Below are positions 1 through 6,340 of a stretch of DNA of 6,995 nt, piece after piece. Numbering within the stretch: position 1 is the stretch's first letter; each line of letters starts with the position of its first letter. The notes below the pieces were generated by a model. The model made no database searches, had not been told where the DNA came from, and saw only the letters and a program-made list of their open reading frames with translations. The stretch lies in the NCBI GenBank assembly GCA_031279495.1, contig JAITIJ010000027.1, forward strand, positions 1-6,995, in the 5' to 3' direction. The DNA is from Holosporales bacterium (GTDB taxonomy: Bacteria > Pseudomonadota > Alphaproteobacteria > UBA3830 > JAIRMZ01). Position numbers and translations under genes: made by a program.

Positions 1-918
1 ATCTGTAAATCCAATAGAAAACGTTCGTACAGGCACGTCACTTTGCTCTACCATTAGCGCAGTTATAAGAGAGGAATCTATCCCTCCAGAAAGAAAAGCG
101 CCGATGGGAACATCAGCAACCATGCGACATTTGACTGCTTCCTTTAGAAGTCTTTCCAGTTCTTCTAAAAGCATCTGTTCATCGCTATAGTGTTCTCTCT
201 CTTTTAGTCCACACAGGATAATATCGCGTGCTTGCCAAAAGGGTCGAACAACGGGTTCTTCGCCAAGTTTCAATCGGAGAAGACATCCAGGCTCAAGCTT
301 ATGCACTCCTTTGTAAACTGTGCGCGGCGCGGGAATATAATTAAAACGCATGAAAGAGGCAACAGAATCGCGATCGAGAACAGGTTGCCAATTACTATAA
401 GCTCGTAAAGCCTTTAATTCCGATCCAAAAGCAAAAACACCATCTAACTCTCCCCAATATAAAGGCTTAATTCCCAAACGATCGCGTGCGCACCACAAAA
501 CACCCTCATGACGATCGAAAAGGGCAAAAGCAAACATTCCAACAAGGCGCTCTAAGGCTCGTTCTATGCCCCAAGCAGCACACGCCTCTAAGATCACTTC
601 TGTGTCGGAGGCTCCCCGAAAAGAGTGCCCATTTTTGATTAAATCTGCCGCTATTTCTTTATGGGAATAAACCTCGCCATTATAGACAAGAACATAACGA
701 CCCGAAGCGGATACCATCGGCTGATGCCCAGTTGTTGATAAATCTCGAATTGCAAGACGTCGATGACCTAGTGCTACTCCTTGTTCTGGTGCTATCCAAG
801 TTCCGCGAGAATCCGGGCCGCGATGTGTCAAAACATCGGTCATAGTATCAATAGATACTTGCAATGCCGTATGGTTCAGCTTATGCCGTGCATCTATAAG
901 ACCCGCTATGCCGCACAC
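1..918 (-). CDS. asnB: AsnB-type asparagine synthase / glutamine amidotransferase, N-terminal part
   Basis: Partial gene: 306 codons from the start to the left window edge, about half of the usual 600-650 residues. The frame opens GTG TGC GGC, giving Met-Cys-Gly-Ile-Ala-Gly. Cys2 is the class II glutaminase nucleophile once Met is removed. Other glutaminase residues are visible: HRGPD at 33-38, HRRL at 52-55, YNGE at 79-82 and the SDTE loop at 104-107. The synthetase domain follows, with the ATP-pyrophosphatase loop SGGIDSS at 277-283. The family transfers ammonia from glutamine to an adenylylated carboxylate in the cytosol. Family members in O-antigen clusters (WbpS, WbtH) are assigned to converting aminouronic acids to uronamides rather than making asparagine. 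The GTG start lies 3 bases after the dehydrogenase stop. A GGAG lies 10 bases upstream, inside that gene, so it is probably co-transcribed. Housekeeping asparagine synthase remains possible because the specificity region is outside the window. Confidence 0.93.
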   Translation of the reverse strand, partial: MCGIAGLIDARHKLNHTALQVSIDTMTDVLTHRGPDSRGTWIAPEQGVALGHRRLAIRDLSTTGHQPMVSASGRYVLVYNGEVYSHKEIAADLIKNGHSFRGASDTEVILEACAAWGIERALERLVGMFAFALFDRHEGVLWCARDRLGIKPLYWGELDGVFAFGSELKALRAYSNWQPVLDRDSVASFMRFNYIPAPRTVYKGVHKLEPGCLLRLKLGEEPVVRPFWQARDIILCGLKEREHYSDEQMLLEELERLLKEAVKCRMVADVPIGAFLSGGIDSSLITALMVEQSDVPVRTFSIGFTD

Positions 919-921
919 AAT

Positions 922-2214
922 CTATAATCTCCACACGCGATGACCAAGACCCTCTATAGCTGTAGGATCAAAAACAGATTTTACATCCACAAAAAGCCCG
1001 CCTGCTTTTAACTTGGAAAGCAGATCTTGTAGAGGCATATCCACATAATTCTGATGTGGAACGGCAAGAATGCAAGCATCTGTTTGGTGAGGGAGATGCT
1101 CCCATGATGTCAAACCGTGCCCATACTCTTGGAGTACAGCTTGTTTTAAAGCAAGGGGGTCGGCGACAGAGACAACACATCCAAATTCTTGCAATTCTTC
1201 CACCAAATCAAAAACCTTGGAATTCCTGATGTCCGAACAATTTTCCTTAAACGTAACGCCCAAAACAATGATGTGCGCACCCTTTACAGGAGATCCAATC
1301 CGAATAAGCTTTTTAACCGTTTGTTGGGCTATATAGGCGGCCATAGAATCGTTTAAATGCCGGCCAGCAAGAATGACTTCTGGATGATATCCAAGGGCTT
1401 GGGCCTTATACGTTAAGTAATAGGGATCAACGCCAATGCAGTGCCCTCCTACAAGACCGGGACGAAAGGGAAGAAAGTTCCATTTGGTGCCAGCAGCCTC
1501 TAAAACCTCCGCTGTGTCGATATCCAAACGGTGGAAAATAACAGACAATTCGTTCATCAGCGCGATATTGAGATCGCGTTGCGTATTCTCAATGACCTTA
1601 GCTGCTTCTGCTACTTTAATAGAACTTACAGCAAAAACACCTGCTGGAATGATCGCGCTATATATCTGCGCAACACGAGCACAAGTTGCAGGCGTATCTC
1701 CAGATACAACCTTAGTAATTTTTGTGACCGTACGATCTCTGTCACCAGGATTAATCCGCTCTGGCGAATAACCAACAAAAAAATCTTGTTTCCATTTCAA
1801 CCCAGAATGTTGTTCAAGAACGGGAATGCAAATTTCTTCTGTAACACCAGGATATACGGTCGATTCAAAGACAACAGTTGCCCCTTTTTTTAGATGCGCT
1901 CCAACCGTTGTGCTCGCCCCGATAAGGCAAGAAAAATCCGGCTTATGCGCCTTATCCACAGGCGTTGGAACAGCAACAACGATAAAATCCGCCTCATTGA
2001 GCAGAAAAGGATCTGCTGTCGGGATAAATCCACAAGACTCGAGAAAATCCTCGCGTGCAACTTCTCCAGTGGGATCTTCGTGGTGTTGATATGCAGTTAT
2101 TTTCTCTTGAGAAAGGTCAAACCCAACAGTCCTATATTTCTTGCCAAATTCTAGCGCTAAGGGCAACCCAACATACCCGAGACCAACAACCGCAACAATC
2201 ATATTCCTCGTCAT
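922..2214 (-). CDS. tviB: UDP-N-acetylhexosamine 6-dehydrogenase, TviB/WbpO type
   Basis: Full-length 430-residue nucleotide-sugar dehydrogenase. It oxidises the C6 hydroxyl of a UDP-sugar to a carboxylate with two NAD+. The N-terminal Rossmann domain has GLGYVG at 11-16. The family signatures VPTPVD (82-87), ESTVYPG (117-123) and YSPERINPGD (149-158) follow. The central helix has Lys206 and Asn210 in KVIENTQRD. The catalytic cysteine is Cys259 in GLVGGHCIGVDPYY, and a C-terminal UDP-binding domain spans about 315-420. The ESTVYPG/SPERINPGD/AGTKWNFLPFRPG wording matches the TviB/WbpO/WbpA branch, which uses UDP-GlcNAc or UDP-GalNAc, better than UDP-glucose dehydrogenases. The first ATG (2214) overlaps the upstream stop in ATGA, but a GAGGG abuts it with no spacing. 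ATG at 2202 gives MIVAVVGLGYVG, the usual family N-terminus, with GAGG only 3 bases upstream. Either start is possible. It probably feeds the amidotransferase encoded next. Confidence 0.93.
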   Translation of the reverse strand: MTRNMIVAVVGLGYVGLPLALEFGKKYRTVGFDLSQEKITAYQHHEDPTGEVAREDFLESCGFIPTADPFLLNEADFIVVAVPTPVDKAHKPDFSCLIGASTTVGAHLKKGATVVFESTVYPGVTEEICIPVLEQHSGLKWKQDFFVGYSPERINPGDRDRTVTKITKVVSGDTPATCARVAQIYSAIIPAGVFAVSSIKVAEAAKVIENTQRDLNIALMNELSVIFHRLDIDTAEVLEAAGTKWNFLPFRPGLVGGHCIGVDPYYLTYKAQALGYHPEVILAGRHLNDSMAAYIAQQTVKKLIRIGSPVKGAHIIVLGVTFKENCSDIRNSKVFDLVEELQEFGCVVSVADPLALKQAVLQEYGHGLTSWEHLPHQTDACILAVPHQNYVDMPLQDLLSKLKAGGLFVDVKSVFDPTAIEGLGHRVWRL

Positions 2215-3323
2215 CCCTCAGACCGACCGATTGTAACGCGTTCAATCGCTTCTTTCCAGAGGGTGCGATTGCGCTCCAGGGAAAATCGCTGCGTAATTTT
2301 TGTTGCTTCCTGACCCAAGCGTTTGCGTTGCTCAAAGTCCATCATAAGTTCCACCATAAGTTCAGCCAAGCGACCTGCATCTCCAACGGGGAATAGACGG
2401 CCGTCCACTGTATCTCGCACAAGATTCTTGTTTCCCATACAATCCGAAGCTATAATGGGCAGCCCTGATGCCATGGCTTCTGCCAACGCATTGGAAAATC
2501 CTTCGTGACGGGATGGAAAAACAAAAAGATCAGATGTCAAGATGATAGAGTCCACTTCTTTCACTTGTCCCAGCAAAGAGAAGCGGTCCTGCAGTCCAAA
2601 ACAATGGATGGTCTGCTGTAGAGCATTCCTCTCTGGGCCATCTCCACAAATTGCTGCACAACAATCTGGGAAATGGTAGCATATTCTGTGAAAGGCCTTT
2701 ACGAAAGTACCGAAATCTTTCCCTTCATTGAGACGTCCTATTGATAAAATCATTTTCACTTCATGAGAATAGGTAATTTGCAGGCTGCACGGTACTGTGT
2801 TAGGGACGACAAGAGTGGAGGTATGGAACTTCTCTAAGAAAGAGATTGCGAGATCTGTCTGAACAACAATAAGACTCGCCCATCGGTAAGTGAGAAAACG
2901 CATTAACCTTGTAAAAGAAGCATAACATGTCTTCCAAGGATCGGAACGCTTCGAAATAATAACCGGCACGTCCATTCTGCGCGTTGCTAGGAGTGTCAGA
3001 ATGTTGGCTTTTGTAAGATAAGAAATGACAACATCTGGCCGCAATTTTCTCAAGGCGTTACGATATCGCAGCACACAAAAAGGGCGCAGGCAGATCTCTT
3101 TTGTACGGGGCCAAAACCCGAGCGTATCTTGCAAGCTTCGCATTAGATCCAACTGAACAAGGCGAACAGCAGAATCTACAGGATAAAAAGGCCGCTCTTC
3201 CTTGGATACAATAAGAGTCACAATCGTTACTTTGTGGTCATGTGCCAAAGATTTGGCAACCCGACACAAATCACGCTCTGCTCCTCCTGTTCTCAGGGCG
3301 AGTATCGCTAAAACAACATGCAC
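2211..3323 (-). CDS. GT4-family (GT-B fold) glycosyltransferase
   Basis: 370 residues, normal length for a GT4 glycosyltransferase, which moves a sugar from a nucleotide donor to a glycan or lipid-linked acceptor at the inner face of the cytoplasmic membrane. The N-terminal acceptor domain opens with GGAER at 13-17, a glycine-rich loop typical of the family. The donor-binding domain starts near 190 with SIGRLNEGKDF (194-204). It continues with GDGPER (227-232) and the EX7E motif Glu274-Glu282 in HEGFSNALAEAMASGLPII. The C-terminal part (DTVDGRLFPVGD) is also typical. No membrane segment or signal peptide is evident. The start is GTG at 3323, the first in-frame start after an upstream TAG. A GGTGG lies 3 bases before it, a weak ribosome site. 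It is first in the minus-strand operon and its TGA overlaps the dehydrogenase ATG by 4 bases, so translational coupling is likely. Donor, acceptor and linkage cannot be read from the sequence. Confidence 0.92.
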   Translation of the reverse strand: MHVVLAILALRTGGAERDLCRVAKSLAHDHKVTIVTLIVSKEERPFYPVDSAVRLVQLDLMRSLQDTLGFWPRTKEICLRPFCVLRYRNALRKLRPDVVISYLTKANILTLLATRRMDVPVIISKRSDPWKTCYASFTRLMRFLTYRWASLIVVQTDLAISFLEKFHTSTLVVPNTVPCSLQITYSHEVKMILSIGRLNEGKDFGTFVKAFHRICYHFPDCCAAICGDGPERNALQQTIHCFGLQDRFSLLGQVKEVDSIILTSDLFVFPSRHEGFSNALAEAMASGLPIIASDCMGNKNLVRDTVDGRLFPVGDAGRLAELMVELMMDFEQRKRLGQEATKITQRFSLERNRTLWKEAIERVTIGRSEG

Positions 3324-3336
3324 TGCCCACCAAGAC

Positions 3337-3366
3337 TTGACGTTCCTGCTTAGGATGCCCTAATAT
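3337..3366 (+). promoter_or_regulatory. sigma70-type promoter for mepM
   Basis: TTGACG (3337-3342) is a near-perfect -35 element. It is separated by 18 bases from TAATAT (3361-3366), a good -10 element. Transcription would begin near 3372-3375 and give a leader of about 20 bases before the TTG start of mepM. The site lies in the 72-base gap between two divergent genes. No equally good promoter for the minus-strand glycosyltransferase operon is visible. TATATT on the minus strand overlaps this -10, but it has no convincing -35. Confidence 0.65.
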
Positions 3367-3383
3367 ATTTTTGTCTTCAAGAG

Positions 3384-3398
3384 AAGGATAGAGTATTG
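3384..3398 (+). promoter_or_regulatory. Shine-Dalgarno site that fixes the TTG start of mepM
   Basis: AAGGA (3384-3388) sits 7 bases before TTG at 3396-3398, an optimal spacing. There is no ATG in this frame until residue 70, inside the region preceding the LysM-like fold and after the likely membrane anchor. TTG is therefore well supported as the true start. Confidence 0.75.
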
Positions 3399-4730
3399 CA
3401 AGCTTCGGCAGCTACACAAATAATTCGATTACAGAAAATAAGACAGCCCGGGCTAGTGCTCTTAGCTTTGATCTGTGGGCACGCTCTTTGGAAGGCGCGT
3501 TCTCCCACGAATCATCCTACTCCCTCCATTCTGCGCGATACAACCTCTGCCGTTCCTGTCCCTTGTCCTGAATTAGTTCCTCCTTCTGCGCCCCTAGATT
3601 GGATGCGTTGGGTGGCTGATATGGGAGATACGCTTCCTGCACCCTGCACTATTGTGGACACCTCCTCTGTTCGCCCAAAAGAGACGCTGTCCGGATTCTT
3701 GCTCCGTGTTGGTATAGACCCATTAACAACAAAAGAGATTGCGAAAATCTTAGGGAAAGAGCCTTTTTCATTAAAAGTTGGCCAAAAGATCTCTTATACG
3801 CTAGAGCACATTGGTTCTCAGACACATTTACGCAGACTTGTTATTCCCGTCGACTTTGGAAAGGAAATAGTTGTTGCACAGCGTGGAAACGGGACGTATC
3901 TCCTTAGAAAAGTATCTTTGCCCATTGTAAAAACGGTGCGGTGCGTACGTGGCGTTCTGCGAACAAGTTTTTTGGCTGATATAATACGATGTGGTGCTCC
4001 AAAAGAAATCGCCAAAAGCATTTCTGGGGCCTTTGGGAATCTGATTAATTTTAAGCGATCTTTGCACCCGGGAGATCGTTTTGAGATCCTGTTCGATCAA
4101 GTGTCGACAAAGGGCTCTATGGAGAGCAAGCCCGGAAAACTGTTGTATGCGAGCATTGCCTCAAATAGCGGTAAGGTTGCTGTATATCGTTTTCCAGGAA
4201 AAGGAGGAGATAGTTTTTATACCGCGAATGCGGAAAATGTACAGCGTAGCGCGTTTGGTCTGCCCATTCAAGGGGCACGCAAGACATCTGGGTTCGGTCG
4301 ACGTACGCATCCTGTTTCTGGACGCATTCATTGCCATAGAGGTATCGATTTCTCCGCGCCGCGGGGCACACCTATACTCGCTTCAGCAGAAGGAGTTATA
4401 GAGAAAGTTTCGTCCGAGCACGGTTACGGACGTTGTGTTACGATTAGACACCCTGGTGGGTATGGTACGTTCTATGCGCATTTAAGTCACTTTGCTAAGG
4501 GTATACGCCCAGGTATGCATGTGAAACGTGGGCAAGTTATCGGTAATGTAGGGGCTAGCGGCAACGCAACGGGCAGTCACCTTCACTACGAAGTTCGGCT
4601 GCGTGGAAGTCCTATTAACCCCGCTTCTATCCAGTCTCTTTCTGGAAATAAACTTTCTGGCAAAGACCTAAGACGTTTTCAGGAGCTTAAGAGAGAGCTT
4701 GACACCTCTGTCAAGCGTATTGCTCTGTAG
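3396..4730 (+). CDS. mepM: MepM-like peptidoglycan DD-endopeptidase (M23 family)
   Basis: 444 residues, against about 440 for E. coli MepM, with the same architecture. MepM cleaves D-Ala-mDAP cross-links in the periplasm so that new murein can be inserted. A basic N-terminus precedes a short hydrophobic segment at about 18-32, likely an uncleaved signal anchor. A proline-rich linker follows, then a LysM/OapA-like domain at about 88-137 (PKETLSGFLLRVGID, LKVGQKISYTLE). A middle domain spans about 145-280. The M23 zinc peptidase occupies about 288-410. Zinc ligands are His314 and Asp318 (HRGID) and His397 (HLHYE). Catalytic histidines are His362 (YAHLS) and His395. The C-terminal LSGKDLRRFQELKREL matches the MepM tail. 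All active-site residues are present, so it should be active. It is transcribed alone, divergently from the glycan operon. Confidence 0.95.
   Translation: MQASAATQIIRLQKIRQPGLVLLALICGHALWKARSPTNHPTPSILRDTTSAVPVPCPELVPPSAPLDWMRWVADMGDTLPAPCTIVDTSSVRPKETLSGFLLRVGIDPLTTKEIAKILGKEPFSLKVGQKISYTLEHIGSQTHLRRLVIPVDFGKEIVVAQRGNGTYLLRKVSLPIVKTVRCVRGVLRTSFLADIIRCGAPKEIAKSISGAFGNLINFKRSLHPGDRFEILFDQVSTKGSMESKPGKLLYASIASNSGKVAVYRFPGKGGDSFYTANAENVQRSAFGLPIQGARKTSGFGRRTHPVSGRIHCHRGIDFSAPRGTPILASAEGVIEKVSSEHGYGRCVTIRHPGGYGTFYAHLSHFAKGIRPGMHVKRGQVIGNVGASGNATGSHLHYEVRLRGSPINPASIQSLSGNKLSGKDLRRFQELKRELDTSVKRIAL
4697..4716 (+). other. Perfect 8-bp hairpin in the 3' end of mepM
   Basis: GCTTGACA (4697-4704) and TGTCAAGC (4709-4716) pair perfectly around a CCTC tetraloop. 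The hairpin ends 14 bases before the end of the gene. No T-run follows directly; the nearest is six Ts at 4760-4766, over 40 bases on. It is therefore not a canonical intrinsic terminator. It could mark the transcript 3' end after trimming or protect the mRNA, or be chance, since about one such hairpin is expected in several kilobases. Confidence 0.4.
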
Positions 4731-4914
4731 AAATTGAAGTAAGGTGTTCTCTTCTCTCATTTTTTGTCTTTTGGCCTCTCCGCGTCTCTTCCCCTCTCAC
4801 AGTCTTTCGATGTGTCGAGCATTTCAGAGGTCGTATCGGCAATCTCCCCAGGGTCCTATTTTGGACGGTACGGTTAGGGGGGGGCTCCTTGCGCCCGCCT
4901 TATGACAGACTACC

Positions 4915-5607
4915 TTTCATAGTGTATCGAGCGTATTGGGGCTCGTAGGGGAGGTGGAATGAATTTCCTCGCTTCCTCTCTAAAATCTATTTGCGTTTTT
5001 CTCCGTGCTTCATGCTGTCATCTTCTGTAGTTACATTCCTGTGTCCGTTCTTTTTTCTTAAACCACCAGGGTTCTCTCCCTTTCTTGGATCACTCCTCCT
5101 AAATTTCATTAGGGTATCGCGGCATACACTCCCGTCTTGCACTTTCTCATCCTCTTCAGCTCTCATCGTGAGCGTGTTCCTCTCTTTACAAACCTCGATT
5201 TACCGAGCCTCTTTGCACTTCATCCCCCTCTTTACAACCTCATAAGTATGTCGAGCGTTTTGAAAAGTTGTAGGAAGTGGGAGGAGTAAATTTCTTTCTC
5301 TCTCCCATCCTCTAAACCTACTGAACATCTCTCCGCATCTGATACGGTCATCTTTTCTACAATTACATCACCGTATCCATTCTTTTCCTTGAACCGCTAG
5401 GGTTCTCTTCCTTTTTTATATCGCTCCTCCTAAATTTCATCGGGGGTGTCGATCATGTCGGAAGTCGTAGGGGATGTGGCTCCGTCCGAATCGTTAAGCT
5501 TCTCTCCATGTCTCGCATTTACTGCTGTGCCCTTGCTTTATATTCTCCGCACCTCGCGTTATTATTAATTACATCATCTTGTCCATTCTTATCCCTGAAT
5601 CATCAGG
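4915..5607. repeat. Degenerate tandem repeat array, about 190-bp unit
   Basis: Three long diverged units start near 4915, 5238 and 5435. Each begins with a head like TTTCATARGGTRTCGAGCG followed by a GTCGTAGGGG-like stretch. Each continues through CTCCG, GTCATCTT, ATTACAT and TCCATTCTTTTCC. The first two units share AGGGTTCTCT (5068 and 5399) and CTCCTCCTAAATTTCAT (ending 5109 and 5440), both exactly 331 bases apart. A shorter partial unit (5104-5237) lies between them. Isolated heads occur at about 4805 and 5768. The third unit ends at CCTGAATCATCAGG (5594-5607), next to the tRNA-Leu remnant. Units differ at many positions and by indels, so this is an old array. No coding frame is conserved between units. 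Confidence 0.65.
5391..5405. other. Small hairpin inside the second 190-bp repeat unit
   Basis: GAACC (5391-5395) and GGTTC (5401-5405) pair around GCTAG. The first unit has AACC/GGTT at the same place (about 5061-5074), so the pairing is partly kept. On the minus strand this part reads GGTTCAAGGAAAAGAATGG, which closely resembles the tRNA-Leu T-loop junction at 5611-5629. Confidence 0.35.
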
Positions 5608-5620
5608 CCCATTCTTTTCC

Positions 5621-5689
5621 CTCGAACCCCCACAACCCTTCGGTTCGCAGATTTTAAGCCTGCTGCGTCTACCATTCCGCCACACGGGC
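5621..5689 (-). pseudogene. tRNA-Leu(UAA), truncated in the T-arm
   Basis: Reading the minus strand from 5689, every part of a class II leucine tRNA is present in order. These are the 5' acceptor strand GCCCGTG, a D-arm GCG-loop-CGC with GG in the loop, and A26. An anticodon arm GCAGG-CTTAAAA-TCTGC carries anticodon TAA. A long variable arm (AACC-GAAG-GGTT), the T-stem strand GGGGG and the T-loop TTCGAG follow. The expected 3' T-stem CCCCC, acceptor CACGGGC and CCA are missing. Instead GGAAAAGAATGGGCC follows, which is repeat sequence. GGGC near 5607-5610 can pair with the first four acceptor bases, but the T-stem cannot form. I read it as a non-functional remnant; a complete tRNA-Leu(UAA) should exist elsewhere in the genome. 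Confidence 0.75.
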
Positions 5690-5783
5690 CATAAAGCTTA
5701 CGCTACAGAGGGATTATGTCTTGTGCAAGAGAGGAGGAGAGAAGGAAGCTCACTCTCTTTCCTACATTCTCATAAGGGTATCG

Positions 5784-5800
5784 AGCATCCTTGAGATGCT
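5784..5800. other. Hairpin within an isolated repeat head
   Basis: AGCATC (5784-5789) and GATGCT (5795-5800) pair around CTTGA. The left arm is part of the repeat head motif GGGTATCGAGCAT that also heads the 190-bp units. There is no following T-run, so it is not an intrinsic terminator. Confidence 0.3.
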
Positions 5801-5863
5801 GAAGAGAACAGTAGGCGCATAAAAGCACGGAGAAACGTAACCTGGCTCACTGAATTTTGCCGC

Positions 5864-5945
5864 GCAATAGGCTTGATAAACGCATCAGATACGACGTAGA
5901 GCGCAAGACCTATACGAGTCCACACGACTCCACGTAGCCTATTGC
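5864..5945. other. Inverted repeat enclosing smaller hairpins, possible structured RNA
   Basis: GCAATAGGCT (5864-5873) is perfectly complementary to AGCCTATTGC (5936-5945). Inside are TGAT-AAACGC-ATCA (5874-5887), stacked directly on the outer stem, and GAGTC-CACAC-GACTC (5916-5930). The 82-base element could fold as a branched, cloverleaf-like structure. It lacks tRNA invariants such as a TTCRA loop and matches no RNA family I know. A 10-bp match at this spacing has a fair chance of arising randomly in 2 kb, so support is weak. Confidence 0.25.
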
Positions 5946-5994
5946 TGGAAATTCTCCATCCGGAAAAGAAGTATAACGCATCCCAACTCTAAAC

Positions 5995-6013
5995 CACTAA
6001 TACACACTTAGTG
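5995..6013. other. Hairpin CACTAA/TTAGTG
   Basis: CACTAA (5995-6000) pairs with TTAGTG (6008-6013) across a 7-base loop. On the plus strand only CTTTAT follows, too weak a T-tract for a confident terminator. No gene ends nearby on either strand. Confidence 0.25.
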
Positions 6014-6235
6014 CTTTATAGAAATAGAACTCGCCGTAATAGGGAAATGCGGTCTTTCTGCTATTTACTAAACCCTCTGCAAAAATGAACGAAAGAGCCA
6101 AAGCGTTAGAGGAGTGGAAAGATGGCTCCATGTGTGTCATTTAACAAGGCCCAGAGCCGGTTCCTTTTGCGTTTCCTTATGTTTGTTGGCAAGGAGTACC
6201 ACGGGCGGCTATTGGTGACACGCAAGGCTCAATAG

Positions 6236-6270
6236 GATTCCCTCCCAAGGACTCTCTTTGAGGGAATCCG
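6236..6270. other. Strong hairpin, 10-bp stem with inner stem
   Basis: GGATTCCCTC (6236-6245) is perfectly complementary to GAGGGAATCC (6261-6270). Within the 15-base loop AAGGA (6248-6252) pairs with TCTTT (6256-6260), leaving a CC bulge and a CTC loop. This is the most stable stem-loop in the spacer. Neither side has a T-run, so it is not a standard terminator. It could be a remnant mobile-element end or a structured RNA, and neither is shown. Confidence 0.45.
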
Positions 6271-6340
6271 CTAGGCCGTACAAGCGTGTGAGTCTATGCA
6301 TTATGATCAGAAGTTTACGAGTATTATGCATATTCTTCTG

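Noticed and set aside
968..2508. Several open frames opposite or beside the dehydrogenase and glycosyltransferase genes
   Set aside because: They overlap genes with complete family motifs and show no motifs of their own.
4760..4766. Intrinsic terminator of mepM at the T-run
   Set aside because: Only a weak 4-bp GAAG/CTTC pairing precedes the Ts; the strong hairpin is over 40 bases upstream.
4991..5245. 84-codon plus-strand open frame
   Set aside because: It is made of Phe/Ser/Leu/Pro from the C+T bias, crosses degenerate repeat units whose indels break the frame, and has no ribosome site.
5607..5689. Functional 83-base tRNA-Leu ending at GGGC
   Set aside because: The last bases can pair with GCCC of the acceptor, but the T-stem strand GGGGG faces GAAAA and cannot pair, and no CCA follows.
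5579..5794. 71-codon plus-strand open frame
   Set aside because: It runs antisense through the tRNA-Leu remnant and a repeat unit and resembles no protein.
6085..6144. 19-residue plus-strand frame starting MNERAKALEEWK
   Set aside because: It looks peptide-like, but no Shine-Dalgarno site precedes it and its length gives no statistical support.
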